A stretch of DNA of 64,000 nucleotides, from NCBI GenBank assembly GCA_963729325.1, contig CAVSNS010000042.1, forward strand, positions 10,503 to 74,502, read 5' to 3'. The translations under genes and the position numbers were made by a program. Every line of letters starts with the position of its first letter. Position 1 is the first letter of the stretch. Below are positions 1 through 7,928 of the stretch, piece after piece. The notes under the pieces were generated by a model. That model ran no database searches and was not told the DNA's origin. It worked only from the letters and a program-made list of their open reading frames with translations. This DNA comes from JABCYV01 sp963729325. GTDB lineage: Bacteria > Acidobacteriota > Terriglobia > Terriglobales > Acidobacteriaceae.

Positions 1-80
1 GCGCAGGCATTTTCGTCGTCATGGACCGCTGCATCCTGCAGGAACACCACGCGCGCTTTGGATAGGCGCGGTCAAAGCAT

Positions 81-947
81 TCAAGCTTTGACGAAAATCA
101 CGGTGGCGTCGTCCCTCAAGCAGGCGCCATCGACGAATGACCGCACATCCTGAAGCACGGTTTCCGGGCATGCTTCAGGCTGCATGACGTGGGCTTCCAG
201 GCGCAGGCGGCCATATTCTTCTTGCCTGACATTCTCCGCCTCGGTAATTCCGTCGCTGTAGAACACCAGGCGCGAGCGCTCGGGTAGCGGCACCTCAACT
301 TCAGAGAAACTGCCAAACCCCAGGCCGAGGGGCATTCCTCTGTCAGTGTTTGGGCATTGCACTTTCTTGCCGTCAACCACCAGCAAGGGCAACAAATGCC
401 CCGCATTCGAGAAGGTCAAAATCCGGCTCGCGGGATCTAAAACCCCATAAATCATGGTCACGTACTTGCCGTGAGGAAAATCCTCAACCAGCAGGCGATT
501 CAGACGCGTCAGCACTTCGCCGGGGCCATAGTTAGTTTCAGCCAGCGAGCGCAGCATTCCACGAGTGGCCGACATCAGTAGCGCAGCGGCCGTGCCTTTG
601 CCCGAGACATCGGCCAGCACCAGTCCCCAGCGGCCGTCGTCCAGTGGAATAAAGTCATACCAATCGCCGCCCACGGCGCCAGCGGGAACCGAAAGGCCGG
701 AGATGGCAAAGCCCGGGACATAGGGCGAACTTTTGGGAAGCAGAGCCTGCTGGATGGCGCGTGCTTCGTGTGCCTCGCGGCTCATCTTTTCGCGCTCGCG
801 CCGCTCCTGCTGGAACAGCCGCGCATTCTGAACCGCCACGGCAACATGACCGCACAGTGCTTCCAGAAGCCTCAACTGCTCGACGGGAAATCGCATCGAG
901 CTCCGGATGCGAAGCAGTAAAGACTCCCACCAATCGACCGTCGACAT
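81..947 (-). CDS. SpoIIE-type PP2C serine phosphatase domain (C-terminal part of a GAF-SpoIIE protein)
   Basis: Encodes a PP2C-like SpoIIE/RsbU phosphatase domain, which in this family dephosphorylates anti-anti-sigma (STAS) proteins in partner-switching pathways. Visible motifs are VGGDWYDF and LADVSGKGTAAALLM near the start, FSNAGHLLPLL in the middle, and VFYSDGITEAEN followed by DDATVIFVKA at the end; these supply the metal-binding aspartates. The first ~20 residues of this frame are an out-of-frame artefact; real coding starts about FPVEQLRLLEALCGHVAVAVQNARLF, the last helix of a GAF domain. The upstream GAF continues in two other frames towards 1385, so this is the 3' part of one longer gene. 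No STAS or anti-sigma partner lies nearby. Family assignment is confident; target unknown. Confidence 0.85.
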   Translation of the reverse strand: MSTVDWWESLLLRIRSSMRFPVEQLRLLEALCGHVAVAVQNARLFQQERREREKMSREAHEARAIQQALLPKSSPYVPGFAISGLSVPAGAVGGDWYDFIPLDDGRWGLVLADVSGKGTAAALLMSATRGMLRSLAETNYGPGEVLTRLNRLLVEDFPHGKYVTMIYGVLDPASRILTFSNAGHLLPLLVVDGKKVQCPNTDRGMPLGLGFGSFSEVEVPLPERSRLVFYSDGITEAENVRQEEYGRLRLEAHVMQPEACPETVLQDVRSFVDGACLRDDATVIFVKA

Positions 948-959
948 GCAGGGGGATGG

Positions 960-1385
960 CTACCTCCGAAAGCGTGGACGCCTCGCAGGCGATGTAATAC
1001 TGATCCTTGCGCACGTCGGGAGCGTAGCGCATCTGGCCGGTGCGCGGCCACGTAGCCAACCATGCCTTCCTTGCCGACCTTGAGCCGCTGCCCTTTGCCG
1101 TGGACGCTGCAGCCGCAGCATCCCGCGATGCACCAGCTCCCCGCGCTCTTCTTCGTGCAGATAAATTTGCGCTTCCAGGCATCCGAAGGAACGCGCGATA
1201 TCGGTTACTACCTTGTCGATGAGTTGATCCAGGTCAAGGATCGAGGTGATCTTTTGCGCCGCCTTCTGCAGTTTCAGCAGGTCTTCTACTTGCTCGATGT
1301 GCAGTTGGCTGACGCCAACAGAATCAGCGATTCGCGGGCTAGTCGCCACGGGCAAGCCCTCCTTGGAGATACAAACGGTAGGCAT
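960..1385 (-). pseudogene. N-terminal GAF part of the same GAF-SpoIIE gene, separated by frameshifts
   Basis: The first ~80 residues (MPTVCISKEGLPVATSPRIA through QKITSILDLDQLIDKVV to YLHEEERGELVHRG) are a coiled lead-in plus the first half of a GAF sensor domain. The frame is lost near 1095. GAF sequence then continues in a second frame (KVGKEGMVGYVAAHR, about 1085-1035), in a third frame (QMRYAPDVRKDQYYIACEA and VAIPLHVDGRLVGVFTASHP, about 1030-900), and finally in the frame of the SpoIIE domain. Three one-base shifts would restore one protein of about 430 residues spanning 81-1385. Because the residues stay family-like across every break, sequence error or very recent decay is more likely than an old pseudogene. 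The ligand of the GAF domain is unknown. Confidence 0.7.
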
Positions 1386-1403
1386 CTCATTGGATGCGTA
1401 GCC

Positions 1404-2786
1404 CTAGGCCTGAGATTCTGTTTTCGGGAGCCCCCGAGCGCCCTTCTCAGCCTGTGATCGCCTACGTCTGATGTTCTCTAACCGCTCCCGCATTTGCTTC
1501 TCTACACCTTCGTTGGTGGGACGATAGTAAATCTGGTCGCGAAGATTATCGGGCAAACACTGCATGTCAGCGATCTTGCCTTCGACGTCGTGCGCGTACT
1601 GGTATCCCTGACCGTAGCCCAGGCCTTTCATCAATCCCGTAGGCGCATTGCGCAAATGCAATGGAACTGGCTCGGCCGCGGTTTGCTCCACATCTTGTTG
1701 CACCGCGGAGTATGCGGTATACAGGGCGTTCGATTTGGGCGCCAACGCAAGATAGACGGCTGCTTGTGCTAGCGCGAGATTCCCCTCGGGCATGCCGATG
1801 AAGTCCACCGCATCGCGGGCCGCCATACACAGTGAGAGCGCGCCAGGATCAGCCAATCCAATGTCTTCCACCGCCATCCGCACCACCCGCCGTGCAATGT
1901 AGAGTGGATCTTCGCCCGCTTCCAGCATGCGGCCCAGCCAGTAGAGCGCAGCGTCGGGATCACTGTTCCGGACCGATTTGTGCAGCGCCGAGATGAGGTT
2001 GTAATGCTCCTCGCCAGCCTTGTCGTATAGCAGGACGCGCCTCTGCAAAGCATCCTGGATAAGTTCATCGGTAATTTCCGCGCCCACTTCCTTGCCCGCG
2101 CGTCCTCTAGCTAAGGTGGCGGCGACTTCCAGTACGTTGTAGGCGCTGCGAGCGTCGCCGCTCGAGTAGGACGCAATCTTCCGCAGGATTTCCTCTGAGG
2201 CGCGCAACTTCATGGCTCCCAAACCGCGTTCTTCGTCGGCGAGCGCGCGCTTGAGCAGCAGTACGATTTGATCCTCCGTTAGCGGCTTAAGGACGTAGAC
2301 GCGGCTACGCGAAAGCAGCGCCGAGATGATTTCAAACGAAGGATTCTCGGTAGTGGCGCCGATCAGCCGGATATTGCCCTTTTCTACGTGGGGAAGAAAT
2401 GCATCCTGCTGCGCCTTGTTGAAGCGATGGATTTCGTCGATGAAAACAATGGTGCGCGTGCCATATTGTTTCGCACGCTCTGCATCAGCCATCACTTGCT
2501 TGATTTCCTTGATCCCAACCAGCACGGCGGAGAACTCGATAAACTCCGCTTTCGTCATGCGCGCAATGATCTGGGCCAGCGTGGTCTTGCCCGTGCCCGG
2601 TGGTCCCCAAAAAATGAGCGAACCGGTGTCGTCACGCTCGATCTGCGTCCGCAGTGGCTTGCCCGGACCGATGAGATGTTCCTGCCCGACGAATTCATCG
2701 AGCGTACGTGGGCGCATCCGGTCGGCCAGCGGACGAGTACGATCGCCTGGATCGTCACGGCTCGGCATGTTCTGAAACAGGCTCAT
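1404..2786 (-). CDS. rarA: Replication-associated recombination protein A (RarA/MgsA family AAA+ ATPase)
   Basis: AAA+ ATPase related to clamp-loader subunits and RuvB that acts at stalled replication forks. Walker A is GPPGTGKTT at residues 61-69 and Walker B is IVFIDEIHRF at about 113-122. Sensor 1 is LIGATTENPSFEI, and the C-terminal MgsA tetramerisation region carries EDPLYIARRVVRMAVEDIGLADP and a GLMKGLGYGQGYQYAHD-type segment. At 460 residues it has the usual family length and is unbroken. The N-terminal NMPSRDDPGDRTRPLADRMRPRTLDEFVGQ is typical and fixes the start. It lies 18 bp upstream of the broken GAF-SpoIIE gene on the same strand; no functional link is evident. Confidence 0.95.
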   Translation of the reverse strand: MSLFQNMPSRDDPGDRTRPLADRMRPRTLDEFVGQEHLIGPGKPLRTQIERDDTGSLIFWGPPGTGKTTLAQIIARMTKAEFIEFSAVLVGIKEIKQVMADAERAKQYGTRTIVFIDEIHRFNKAQQDAFLPHVEKGNIRLIGATTENPSFEIISALLSRSRVYVLKPLTEDQIVLLLKRALADEERGLGAMKLRASEEILRKIASYSSGDARSAYNVLEVAATLARGRAGKEVGAEITDELIQDALQRRVLLYDKAGEEHYNLISALHKSVRNSDPDAALYWLGRMLEAGEDPLYIARRVVRMAVEDIGLADPGALSLCMAARDAVDFIGMPEGNLALAQAAVYLALAPKSNALYTAYSAVQQDVEQTAAEPVPLHLRNAPTGLMKGLGYGQGYQYAHDVEGKIADMQCLPDNLRDQIYYRPTNEGVEKQMRERLENIRRRRSQAEKGARGLPKTESQA

Positions 2787-2817
2787 GATGGGGCCTACGA
2801 TCTCCGGTGAAAGCGCT

Positions 2818-2914
2818 CACCACGAAGTGGCACAAAGTTTCACGAAGGCAAACCGTAGCGTGTTCGCCTTCAATTTTGCTCGCTTCCTTCGCGTACCTTC
2901 GTGCCCTTTGTGGT
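2818..2914. repeat. Inverted pair of CACGAAGG/CACAAAG-type intergenic repeats
   Basis: 2818-2848 reads as CACCACGAAGTGGCACAAAG followed by TTTCACGAAGG. 2882-2914 carries the same kind of element on the other strand (ACCACAAAGGGCACGAAGGT, then ACGCGAAGGAAGC). The two copies face each other across about 35 bp. The right copy runs into the end of the methyltransferase gene and appears to supply its last ~15 codons. I see no T-tract, so a terminator role is not supported. Confidence 0.55.
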
Positions 2915-3748
2915 CATCGGTTTTTGCCGGGATATCTCATATAACACAATGCTAGCCGCCACGCCCGCATTCAGCGATTCGACTCTTGGAGAGTGCGGGA
3001 TCGCCACTACTTCATCCATCTCGGAGATCAAGTCTCGTGGCAACCCTGCGCCTTCACTTCCGATGAATACGACCAGCGAACCACCCAGCTTAGCCTCAGG
3101 CAGGGGCGTGCCTTTGTGTGAAGAGGTCGCAATCAGACGCAGCCCTTGTTTCCTCATGCTGACAATTGCAGCCGCAAGTTTGGCCCGTACAGTAGGAAGA
3201 CGGAAGACTGATCCAGCCGAAGCACGTACCACTTTAGGATTGAATGGGCTGACCGTGCCTTCCCCTAGAAGCGCGCCCGCCGCCCCGAAAGCTTCCGCCG
3301 AGCGCAGAATCGTCCCTAAATTCCCCGGATCCTGAACCCCGGCAATCGCCAGCAGCGGTCCCGCCTGAGCTTTGGCCAGGACAACGTCCAGCGAGACTTC
3401 TTTCCAACGCACCAAAGCCGCGACGCCTTGGGGGGCTTCACTCGGAACGGCACTGGCGAACAGCCGATCGGGCAGCATTACAGTTTCTACGTGAGCGCCG
3501 AGCTGTGGCAGCAGTCTCTCGGCCTTCGTGGCTGCGGAGCTGCTGAAAAACACCGCGCGAAACTTCAGCCCGCTACGGATGGCTTCTTCCAGAATGTGCA
3601 AGCCCTCGACTGCGCAATAGCCGTCTTCGGTCAACTCGCCACGGGCGAAAGCCTGCCGGAGTTCCTTCACCAGCGCATTATGCCGGCCGTCGATGCGGCG
3701 CAATCGGCTTTGAACCGCGTGATCGTTAGGGGTGGGGGTTTTTTTCAC
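2870..3748 (-). CDS. TrmH/SpoU-family RNA 2'-O-methyltransferase
   Basis: SPOUT-fold methyltransferase that methylates ribose 2'-OH in rRNA or tRNA. The N-terminal substrate-binding domain has RHNALVKELRQAFARGELTE and the CAVEGLHILEEAI segment. The catalytic SpoU domain carries GVQDPGNLGTILRSAEAFGA (motif 1), FIGSEGAGLPRDL (motif 2) and IPHSPRVESLNAGVAASIVLYE (motif 3), forming the knotted SAM site. An open frame extends to 3889, but those residues look non-family; the GTG at 3746-3748 (VKKTPTPND) gives a normal length of about 292 residues, so I prefer it despite no strong ribosome-binding site. The last residues (PMTTKGTKVREGSEQN) come from an intergenic repeat. RlmB versus a TsnR-like specificity cannot be decided. 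Confidence 0.88.
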   Translation of the reverse strand: MKKTPTPNDHAVQSRLRRIDGRHNALVKELRQAFARGELTEDGYCAVEGLHILEEAIRSGLKFRAVFFSSSAATKAERLLPQLGAHVETVMLPDRLFASAVPSEAPQGVAALVRWKEVSLDVVLAKAQAGPLLAIAGVQDPGNLGTILRSAEAFGAAGALLGEGTVSPFNPKVVRASAGSVFRLPTVRAKLAAAIVSMRKQGLRLIATSSHKGTPLPEAKLGGSLVVFIGSEGAGLPRDLISEMDEVVAIPHSPRVESLNAGVAASIVLYEISRQKPMTTKGTKVREGSEQN

Positions 3749-3802
3749 GGAAATGCTGGCTCGGTGAGATGATACGCGTTCCGGTGGTGGTGCAGTTTGA
3801 TT

Positions 3803-3841
3803 GTCATCCTGGAGCAAGCGCTCTTTGCGCCGCGAAGGATC
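3803..3841. repeat. Degenerate copy of the GTCATCCT...GAAGGAT intergenic palindrome
   Basis: GTCATCCTGGAGCAAGCGC, a spacer, then GCGCCGCGAAGGAT. It resembles the fuller copies at 5273-5332 and 38808-38866 and lies in the divergent gap between the methyltransferase and sua5 genes. Confidence 0.5.
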
Positions 3842-3995
3842 TGGGCGAGCCGTGCGAAGCGTCGCGTCCTTTGCGACGCAATATCGCACGCTTGTCCTCT
3901 ACTGCCCAGTACCCCCGTTCCTCTCGGCTTGCAGCGCTTCCTCATGTTATGTTAGCTTTCGCGATTTCAGGACACACTCGGGGAAGGGATGTGTA

Positions 3996-4643
3996 GTGCG
4001 CGCTGAAATTCTCAAGATCAGTAACGATAAACCGGAAGCGTCACTAATCCGCTATGCGGCTGACCAGATTCGCGCCGGCGAAGTGCTGGGCATGCCGACC
4101 GACACCTTTTATGGCTTGGCCGCCGATCCTTTTAATTTGCGCGCCGTCGATCGCGTGTATGAGATTAAGTCCCGCTCTCGCCATAAGCCGCTTTCGCTGC
4201 TCATTGAGAGTGTGGAGCAGGCGGAAGAAATGGCGCGGCCTTTGCCGGAAGAGTTCGAAGCCCTCGCCCGCAAATTCTGGCCGGGCCCGCTGACCATCAT
4301 TGTGAAGGCTTCCTCGAGACTGCCGCTGAAAGTGACAGCCAATACCGGCAACGTCGCGTTGCGTATTCCCAACTCTCGGATTCCGCTGGCCGTGGTGCAG
4401 GCCGCACAGATTCCCATCACTGCGACCTCTGCTAATCTGAGCGGGGAAGCGGAGTGCACCACCGCGTTGGCAGTGCGCGACCAACTCAAGGATCGCATCT
4501 CGATCATCGTGGATGGCGGCACGTCCCCGCGCGAAGTGCCGTCGACTATCGTCGATCTCACCGATGAAGACGCACGCTGGCGTATTCTGCGGGAGGGCGC
4601 AATCCCGGCTCAGGAGATTTCCGAGTTCTTCGCTCAAGGATGA
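3996..4643 (+). CDS. L-threonylcarbamoyladenylate synthase (Sua5/YciO/YrdC/YwlC family)
   Basis: Makes threonylcarbamoyl-AMP from threonine, bicarbonate and ATP, the first step of t6A37 tRNA modification, in the cytoplasm. The YrdC domain shows GEVLGMPTDTFYGLAADPFN, the KSRSRHKPLSLLI nucleotide-binding segment, FWPGPLTIIVKA, VALRIPNS and ITATSANLSGE, all hallmarks. The frame is open from 3801, but the N-terminal ~65 residues are low complexity and unlike the family. A GTG at 3996 preceded by GGGGAAGGG at about 3981-3988 gives 215 residues, the usual single-domain length, so I chose it. The stop overlaps the next gene's ATG by four bases, implying translational coupling. Confidence 0.92.
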   Translation: MRAEILKISNDKPEASLIRYAADQIRAGEVLGMPTDTFYGLAADPFNLRAVDRVYEIKSRSRHKPLSLLIESVEQAEEMARPLPEEFEALARKFWPGPLTIIVKASSRLPLKVTANTGNVALRIPNSRIPLAVVQAAQIPITATSANLSGEAECTTALAVRDQLKDRISIIVDGGTSPREVPSTIVDLTDEDARWRILREGAIPAQEISEFFAQG

Positions 4644-5260
4644 ATGACGCAGCAGCCAACCGGCGTCGGCGGAGCCACTGGTGGTTGTGGCTGCTAGCTC
4701 TGGTTGCAGCGGCTTCAGTAGCCTGGGTCAGCGCAATCTGTGTCCAGGTTGTCCATCAAGCCTCGCTGCAGGAACTCCATCACGCGGATGCCATCGTCGT
4801 CTTCGGCGCCGCCGAGTACTCCGGACGGCCTTCCCCTGTCTTCCGGGCTCGCTTGGACCATGCCTTTGAACTCTTCCACCGAGGAATTGCCCCCGTGGTC
4901 ATAACCACAGGCGGCGCGGCGGCTGATCCTAGTTTCAGCGAAGGTGGCGTGGGTCACAAATACCTGATGCATCGTGGAATTCCCGATGCCAGCCTCATCG
5001 CCGAGACGCAAGGCTCCGATACTGCGCAGTCGGCGCAAAGGGTTGCAGTAATCATGCGAACCAACCACATGCACAGTTGCGTCGCCGTCAGCGACGAGTA
5101 TCACGTGTTCCGCATCCGCAAGTTGCTGGAACACGAAGGAGTGCAAGTCTTCGTCGCGCCGCGTCCGGATTCACGTCCGCGGGCTGAGTGGCAGCGGGCT
5201 TGGGCCGTGCTTCGGGAGGCGCTAGGCTATGTGGCATGGCGAATGCACGTCCCGGGATAG
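4640..5260 (+). CDS. YdcF/SanA/ElyC-type DUF218 membrane protein
   Basis: A single N-terminal membrane segment (HWWLWLLALVAAASVAWVSA, about residues 14-33) is followed by a DUF218 domain: DAIVVFGAAEYSGRPSPVFRAR, VITTGGAA, LIAETQGSDTAQSA and VAVSDEYHVFRIRKLLEHEG. Members of this family are linked to cell-envelope integrity (SanA, ElyC), but the reaction is not established. At 206 residues it has normal length. The ATG overlaps the sua5 stop (ATGA), so the two genes are one transcription unit. It is followed by a GTCATCCT palindrome rather than a T-rich terminator. Confidence 0.85.
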   Translation: MNDAAANRRRRSHWWLWLLALVAAASVAWVSAICVQVVHQASLQELHHADAIVVFGAAEYSGRPSPVFRARLDHAFELFHRGIAPVVITTGGAAADPSFSEGGVGHKYLMHRGIPDASLIAETQGSDTAQSAQRVAVIMRTNHMHSCVAVSDEYHVFRIRKLLEHEGVQVFVAPRPDSRPRAEWQRAWAVLREALGYVAWRMHVPG

Positions 5261-5272
5261 CCTTCCGCCTCT

Positions 5273-5332
5273 GTCATCCTTCGACTCCCCGGCTGTCGCG
5301 CTTCGCGCAATAGCCACCGCGCTCAGGATGAT
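5273..5332. repeat. GTCATCCT...AGGATGAT intergenic palindrome
   Basis: Outer arms GTCATCCTTCGACTC and GCGCTCAGGATGAT enclose an inner hairpin around TCGCGCTTCGCGCAATAGC. It lies between two convergent genes (ydcF-like and dinB-like). Same family as 38808-38866, in opposite orientation. Confidence 0.7.
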
Positions 5333-5355
5333 AGGAACGAGAAAGCAGAAAACAA

Positions 5356-5880
5356 TCACCAGCCCATCTTCTTCCTCAACTCAGTGATGTGCGCTGTGTG
5401 GTGCCGTCCGTGCCAGGCATAGAGCGCCAAATTTTTCTCCAGCGATACCACCCCTAGTTCCGGATGCCGGAAGGTTCGTTTCCAGTCTTCTGGGCGGAAA
5501 GTACGTAACAAGCGGACCCAACGGTTATGCAGCGAATCGAGAAGTGCCAACGAAACCTCTGGCGGCGTAGAGGGAACGTCGGCGAGTTCCGCCCATCGAT
5601 CCTCCATATAGGGCTTGATGGTCGGTTCGTCTTCGGTCAGCGCCAGCTTGAAGCGGATATACGCGTTCATATGACTTTCCGGAACGTGATGGACCACCTG
5701 GCGCACGGTCCAACCCGCATCACGATACGGCGTCTCAATCTGCTCTGGTGACAGGTTTTTAACGGCGGTGCGCAGCGAAGCCGGTGTCTGCTCAATATCG
5801 TCGATGAACTTTTCCCGCTGGGCTTCGTTCAAAGAACCGTCAAACGTGAATTTACCGATCGGGTATCGTGGATCGCTCAT
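5356..5880 (-). CDS. DinB/YfiT-family putative metal-dependent hydrolase or thiol transferase
   Basis: A DinB-like four-helix protein of 174 residues, closest by motif to the YfiT/BstA branch. The N-terminus MSDPRYPIGKFTFDGSLNEA and the segment ETPYRDAGWTVRQVVHHVPESHMNAYIRF are typical of YfiT. The metal ligands are expected from HHVPESH and from WHGRHHTAHI near the C-terminus, giving a three-histidine site. BstA enzymes in Firmicutes transfer bacillithiol; whether this organism makes that thiol cannot be seen here, so substrate is open. The gene is single, converges with the ydcF-like gene, and is intact. Confidence 0.85.
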   Translation of the reverse strand: MSDPRYPIGKFTFDGSLNEAQREKFIDDIEQTPASLRTAVKNLSPEQIETPYRDAGWTVRQVVHHVPESHMNAYIRFKLALTEDEPTIKPYMEDRWAELADVPSTPPEVSLALLDSLHNRWVRLLRTFRPEDWKRTFRHPELGVVSLEKNLALYAWHGRHHTAHITELRKKMGW

Positions 5881-6001
5881 TTTGCCTCCGCTCTAATTAC
5901 AGCATAGGAATGAACCGCAACCTGCCATGAAAAGTCGTAATCAAAGCGAGAGAAAACGCTAATCGCAAAGGATGGGCGAGAGGTTCGAGTGACGCTTAAG
6001 A

Positions 6002-6790
6002 CTACTTCACAAGAGCGAGAATCCGGACCGGGCCTCCGGAGCCGCCTTCCAGCTTCGCCGGAGCGACCACGACAGTAACGCCGCTCACGGGCACCCGGTC
6101 AAGGTTGGCCACGTTTTCCAGATGATACAAACTGTGCGCCAGGGCGTAGTGATGCACGTCGAAATCTTGGGAAGGACCGTAATCCACGCTTAGGGTATCG
6201 ATGCCCAATCCAAGCACATTGCGGCCTTCCACCAGGAACTGGGCGGCATCCCTTGAATACCCGGGAAAGTGCATGATGCCTTTGGCATCGGCATTGCGAT
6301 AGCGATTGGGTGAGTCCCACCGCGAATCCCAGCCCGTGTGCACCATTACCACCGCTCCCAAGGGAATCTGGCCGTTAGCCTGCTCCCACCGGGCAATGTC
6401 GTCGACTGAAATCTGATAATCAGGATGGTTCTTTGCGTTTGCGCTGACGTCGAGTACAACCATTTGCGCAATCAGCCGCTCCGGTGGAATCTGATCGACC
6501 GTCCACAAGCCGCGCGCAAAGTGGGCCGGAGCATCGATGTGCGTCCCGAAGTGTTCTGGCAGCGAAATTTTGCGCGCGAAGTAATGGTCCTTTTCGATTG
6601 TCGCGATCGTCTCTGCTTGGTAGGCGTCCTTGCCTCCGGGTTCGAAGGTAGGAACCCGCTCGTTGATCGTGTGGGTCAGGTCAACGACGGCACGAAACCC
6701 CCCAGCTGGCGAGGCTTGGGTATGATGCTGCGCAAATACAAGCAGGGCCAAAGCGAGCACATATCCGGCTACAAAGGTACGAATCTTCAT
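6002..6790 (-). CDS. Secreted cyclase-family metal-dependent hydrolase (kynurenine formamidase-like fold)
   Basis: 262 residues with an N-terminal signal peptide (FVAGYVLALALLVFAQHHTQA), so probably exported. The cyclase signature follows: VVDLTHTINERVPTFEPGG, the metal-binding LPEHFGTHIDAPAHFARGLW, and VMVHTGWDSRW, with GLGIDTLSVDYG later on. The family contains kynurenine formamidase, isatin hydrolase and polyketide cyclase-like enzymes that hydrolyse amides or cyclic substrates using Zn or Mn. No tryptophan-catabolic neighbours are present, so the substrate is unassigned. Intact and of normal length. Confidence 0.88.
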   Translation of the reverse strand: MKIRTFVAGYVLALALLVFAQHHTQASPAGGFRAVVDLTHTINERVPTFEPGGKDAYQAETIATIEKDHYFARKISLPEHFGTHIDAPAHFARGLWTVDQIPPERLIAQMVVLDVSANAKNHPDYQISVDDIARWEQANGQIPLGAVVMVHTGWDSRWDSPNRYRNADAKGIMHFPGYSRDAAQFLVEGRNVLGLGIDTLSVDYGPSQDFDVHHYALAHSLYHLENVANLDRVPVSGVTVVVAPAKLEGGSGGPVRILALVK

Positions 6791-6957
6791 TACGCCTAAG
6801 TCGTCTTTCCTGGTCTTATGGTTCGTCCACTAGGCTCGTCCAGAATTAGATGCCAGCTCCTCGAGTAGTGGTGCGGTTCCATTCTCCGATTTGGTTACGC
6901 TGCCTTCAACGAACCTGTGGACATGACCTTGGGAATCTGATGGTTCAGCGCCAAGGG

Positions 6958-7719
6958 TCAAGCTAGACGAGACGCGATCACGGCTGCGATCAGCGTGCCT
7001 ACGAGGTTTACTGCGTCATTGTTGAGCCAGTGCCGACGCTCCAACCACGCGCCGAGGAAACTGTCCGCGATCATACCGATGACCGCCGCCGCCACGGAAA
7101 TTCCCACCCATCTCCACCGTATTAGGCCAGTAAGAGCGCCGACTGAGCTCACCAGGACCGCCGCGGCGATTCCCGCCAAAGTCCCCGCCAGCGTTATACC
7201 GCCGTCAGTACCCGCTGGCACCACTTCCCAAGTGGTGATCAGTCGCGCTTGCCGACTGTTGGCCTGGCCAAATTCGCTTGAAACTGTGTCAGCAGCCGCT
7301 TCTGCGAGACCTGCAGCGATTGCGAGCAGGAAAACGCCGTTACGGTAGCGCGCATAGAGCGCCGCGCAGCCTACGGCAACTCCCAGATTCGCCAAAACCT
7401 GTGACGCAGTCCTTCCCTCACGCCTTTCGGCCGTTCCAAGCCTTAACTTTTGTTGATACCCGAGGCGAGTCGTGACCCAGGCCAGCACGAAAACACAGAC
7501 TAAAGTGGCGAATGCGCCGGGACCGGCGCTTGTGTACAACAGAAAACAAACGACGGCTCCCGCCACTGCTCCTGACGTGCTGACACCTCGCAGCAGGCGC
7601 GCCAGGGCGGCAAATCCAAGCGTTATTACTATCGCAACCCAAAGCGGGCTGCCCGCAGGTGTCATCCTGGCCGTCCAGGTATTCATTGACGTGCCGGAAT
7701 CAGGCATGGCGAATTGCAT
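6958..7719 (-). CDS. DUF92 integral membrane protein (TIGR00297-type)
   Basis: 253 residues, almost entirely hydrophobic, with about six membrane segments (PLWVAIVITLGFAALARLL, AVAGAVVCFLLYTSA and others). The family signature is the central SEFGQ plus TDGGITLAGTLAGIAAAVL block and the C-terminal SFLGAWLERRHWLNNDAVNLVGTLIAA. Plant members (VTE6) phosphorylate phytyl phosphate; a prenyl-phosphate role in bacteria is plausible but unproven. The gene is single and diverges from ku, with 209 bp between. Confidence 0.85.
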   Translation of the reverse strand: MQFAMPDSGTSMNTWTARMTPAGSPLWVAIVITLGFAALARLLRGVSTSGAVAGAVVCFLLYTSAGPGAFATLVCVFVLAWVTTRLGYQQKLRLGTAERREGRTASQVLANLGVAVGCAALYARYRNGVFLLAIAAGLAEAAADTVSSEFGQANSRQARLITTWEVVPAGTDGGITLAGTLAGIAAAVLVSSVGALTGLIRWRWVGISVAAAVIGMIADSFLGAWLERRHWLNNDAVNLVGTLIAAVIASRLA

Positions 7720-7928
7720 CGTGAGTTAGAGTGCCGCAGAAATCCGCAGCCCAATCTGCTTTGTGTCCAGCCATGCACTACCATTCCGAGTACCCGATAT
7801 TGGAACACACTACATATCGCGCTTTGAGTTTTGATTACCGGCGCAATCTGGGTGCATCAAATGCCCGGTTGTAGTCTAAACTCACTACCCTGGCGCATGG
7901 TTTGCGCCATTCCAACAACGGGGTGAAC

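Noticed and set aside
3801..3995. N-terminal extension of Sua5 and of the methyltransferase (both frames open into this gap)
   Set aside because: The translated residues are unlike either family, overlap each other on opposite strands and include an intergenic repeat; GTG starts at 3996 and 3748 give normal lengths.
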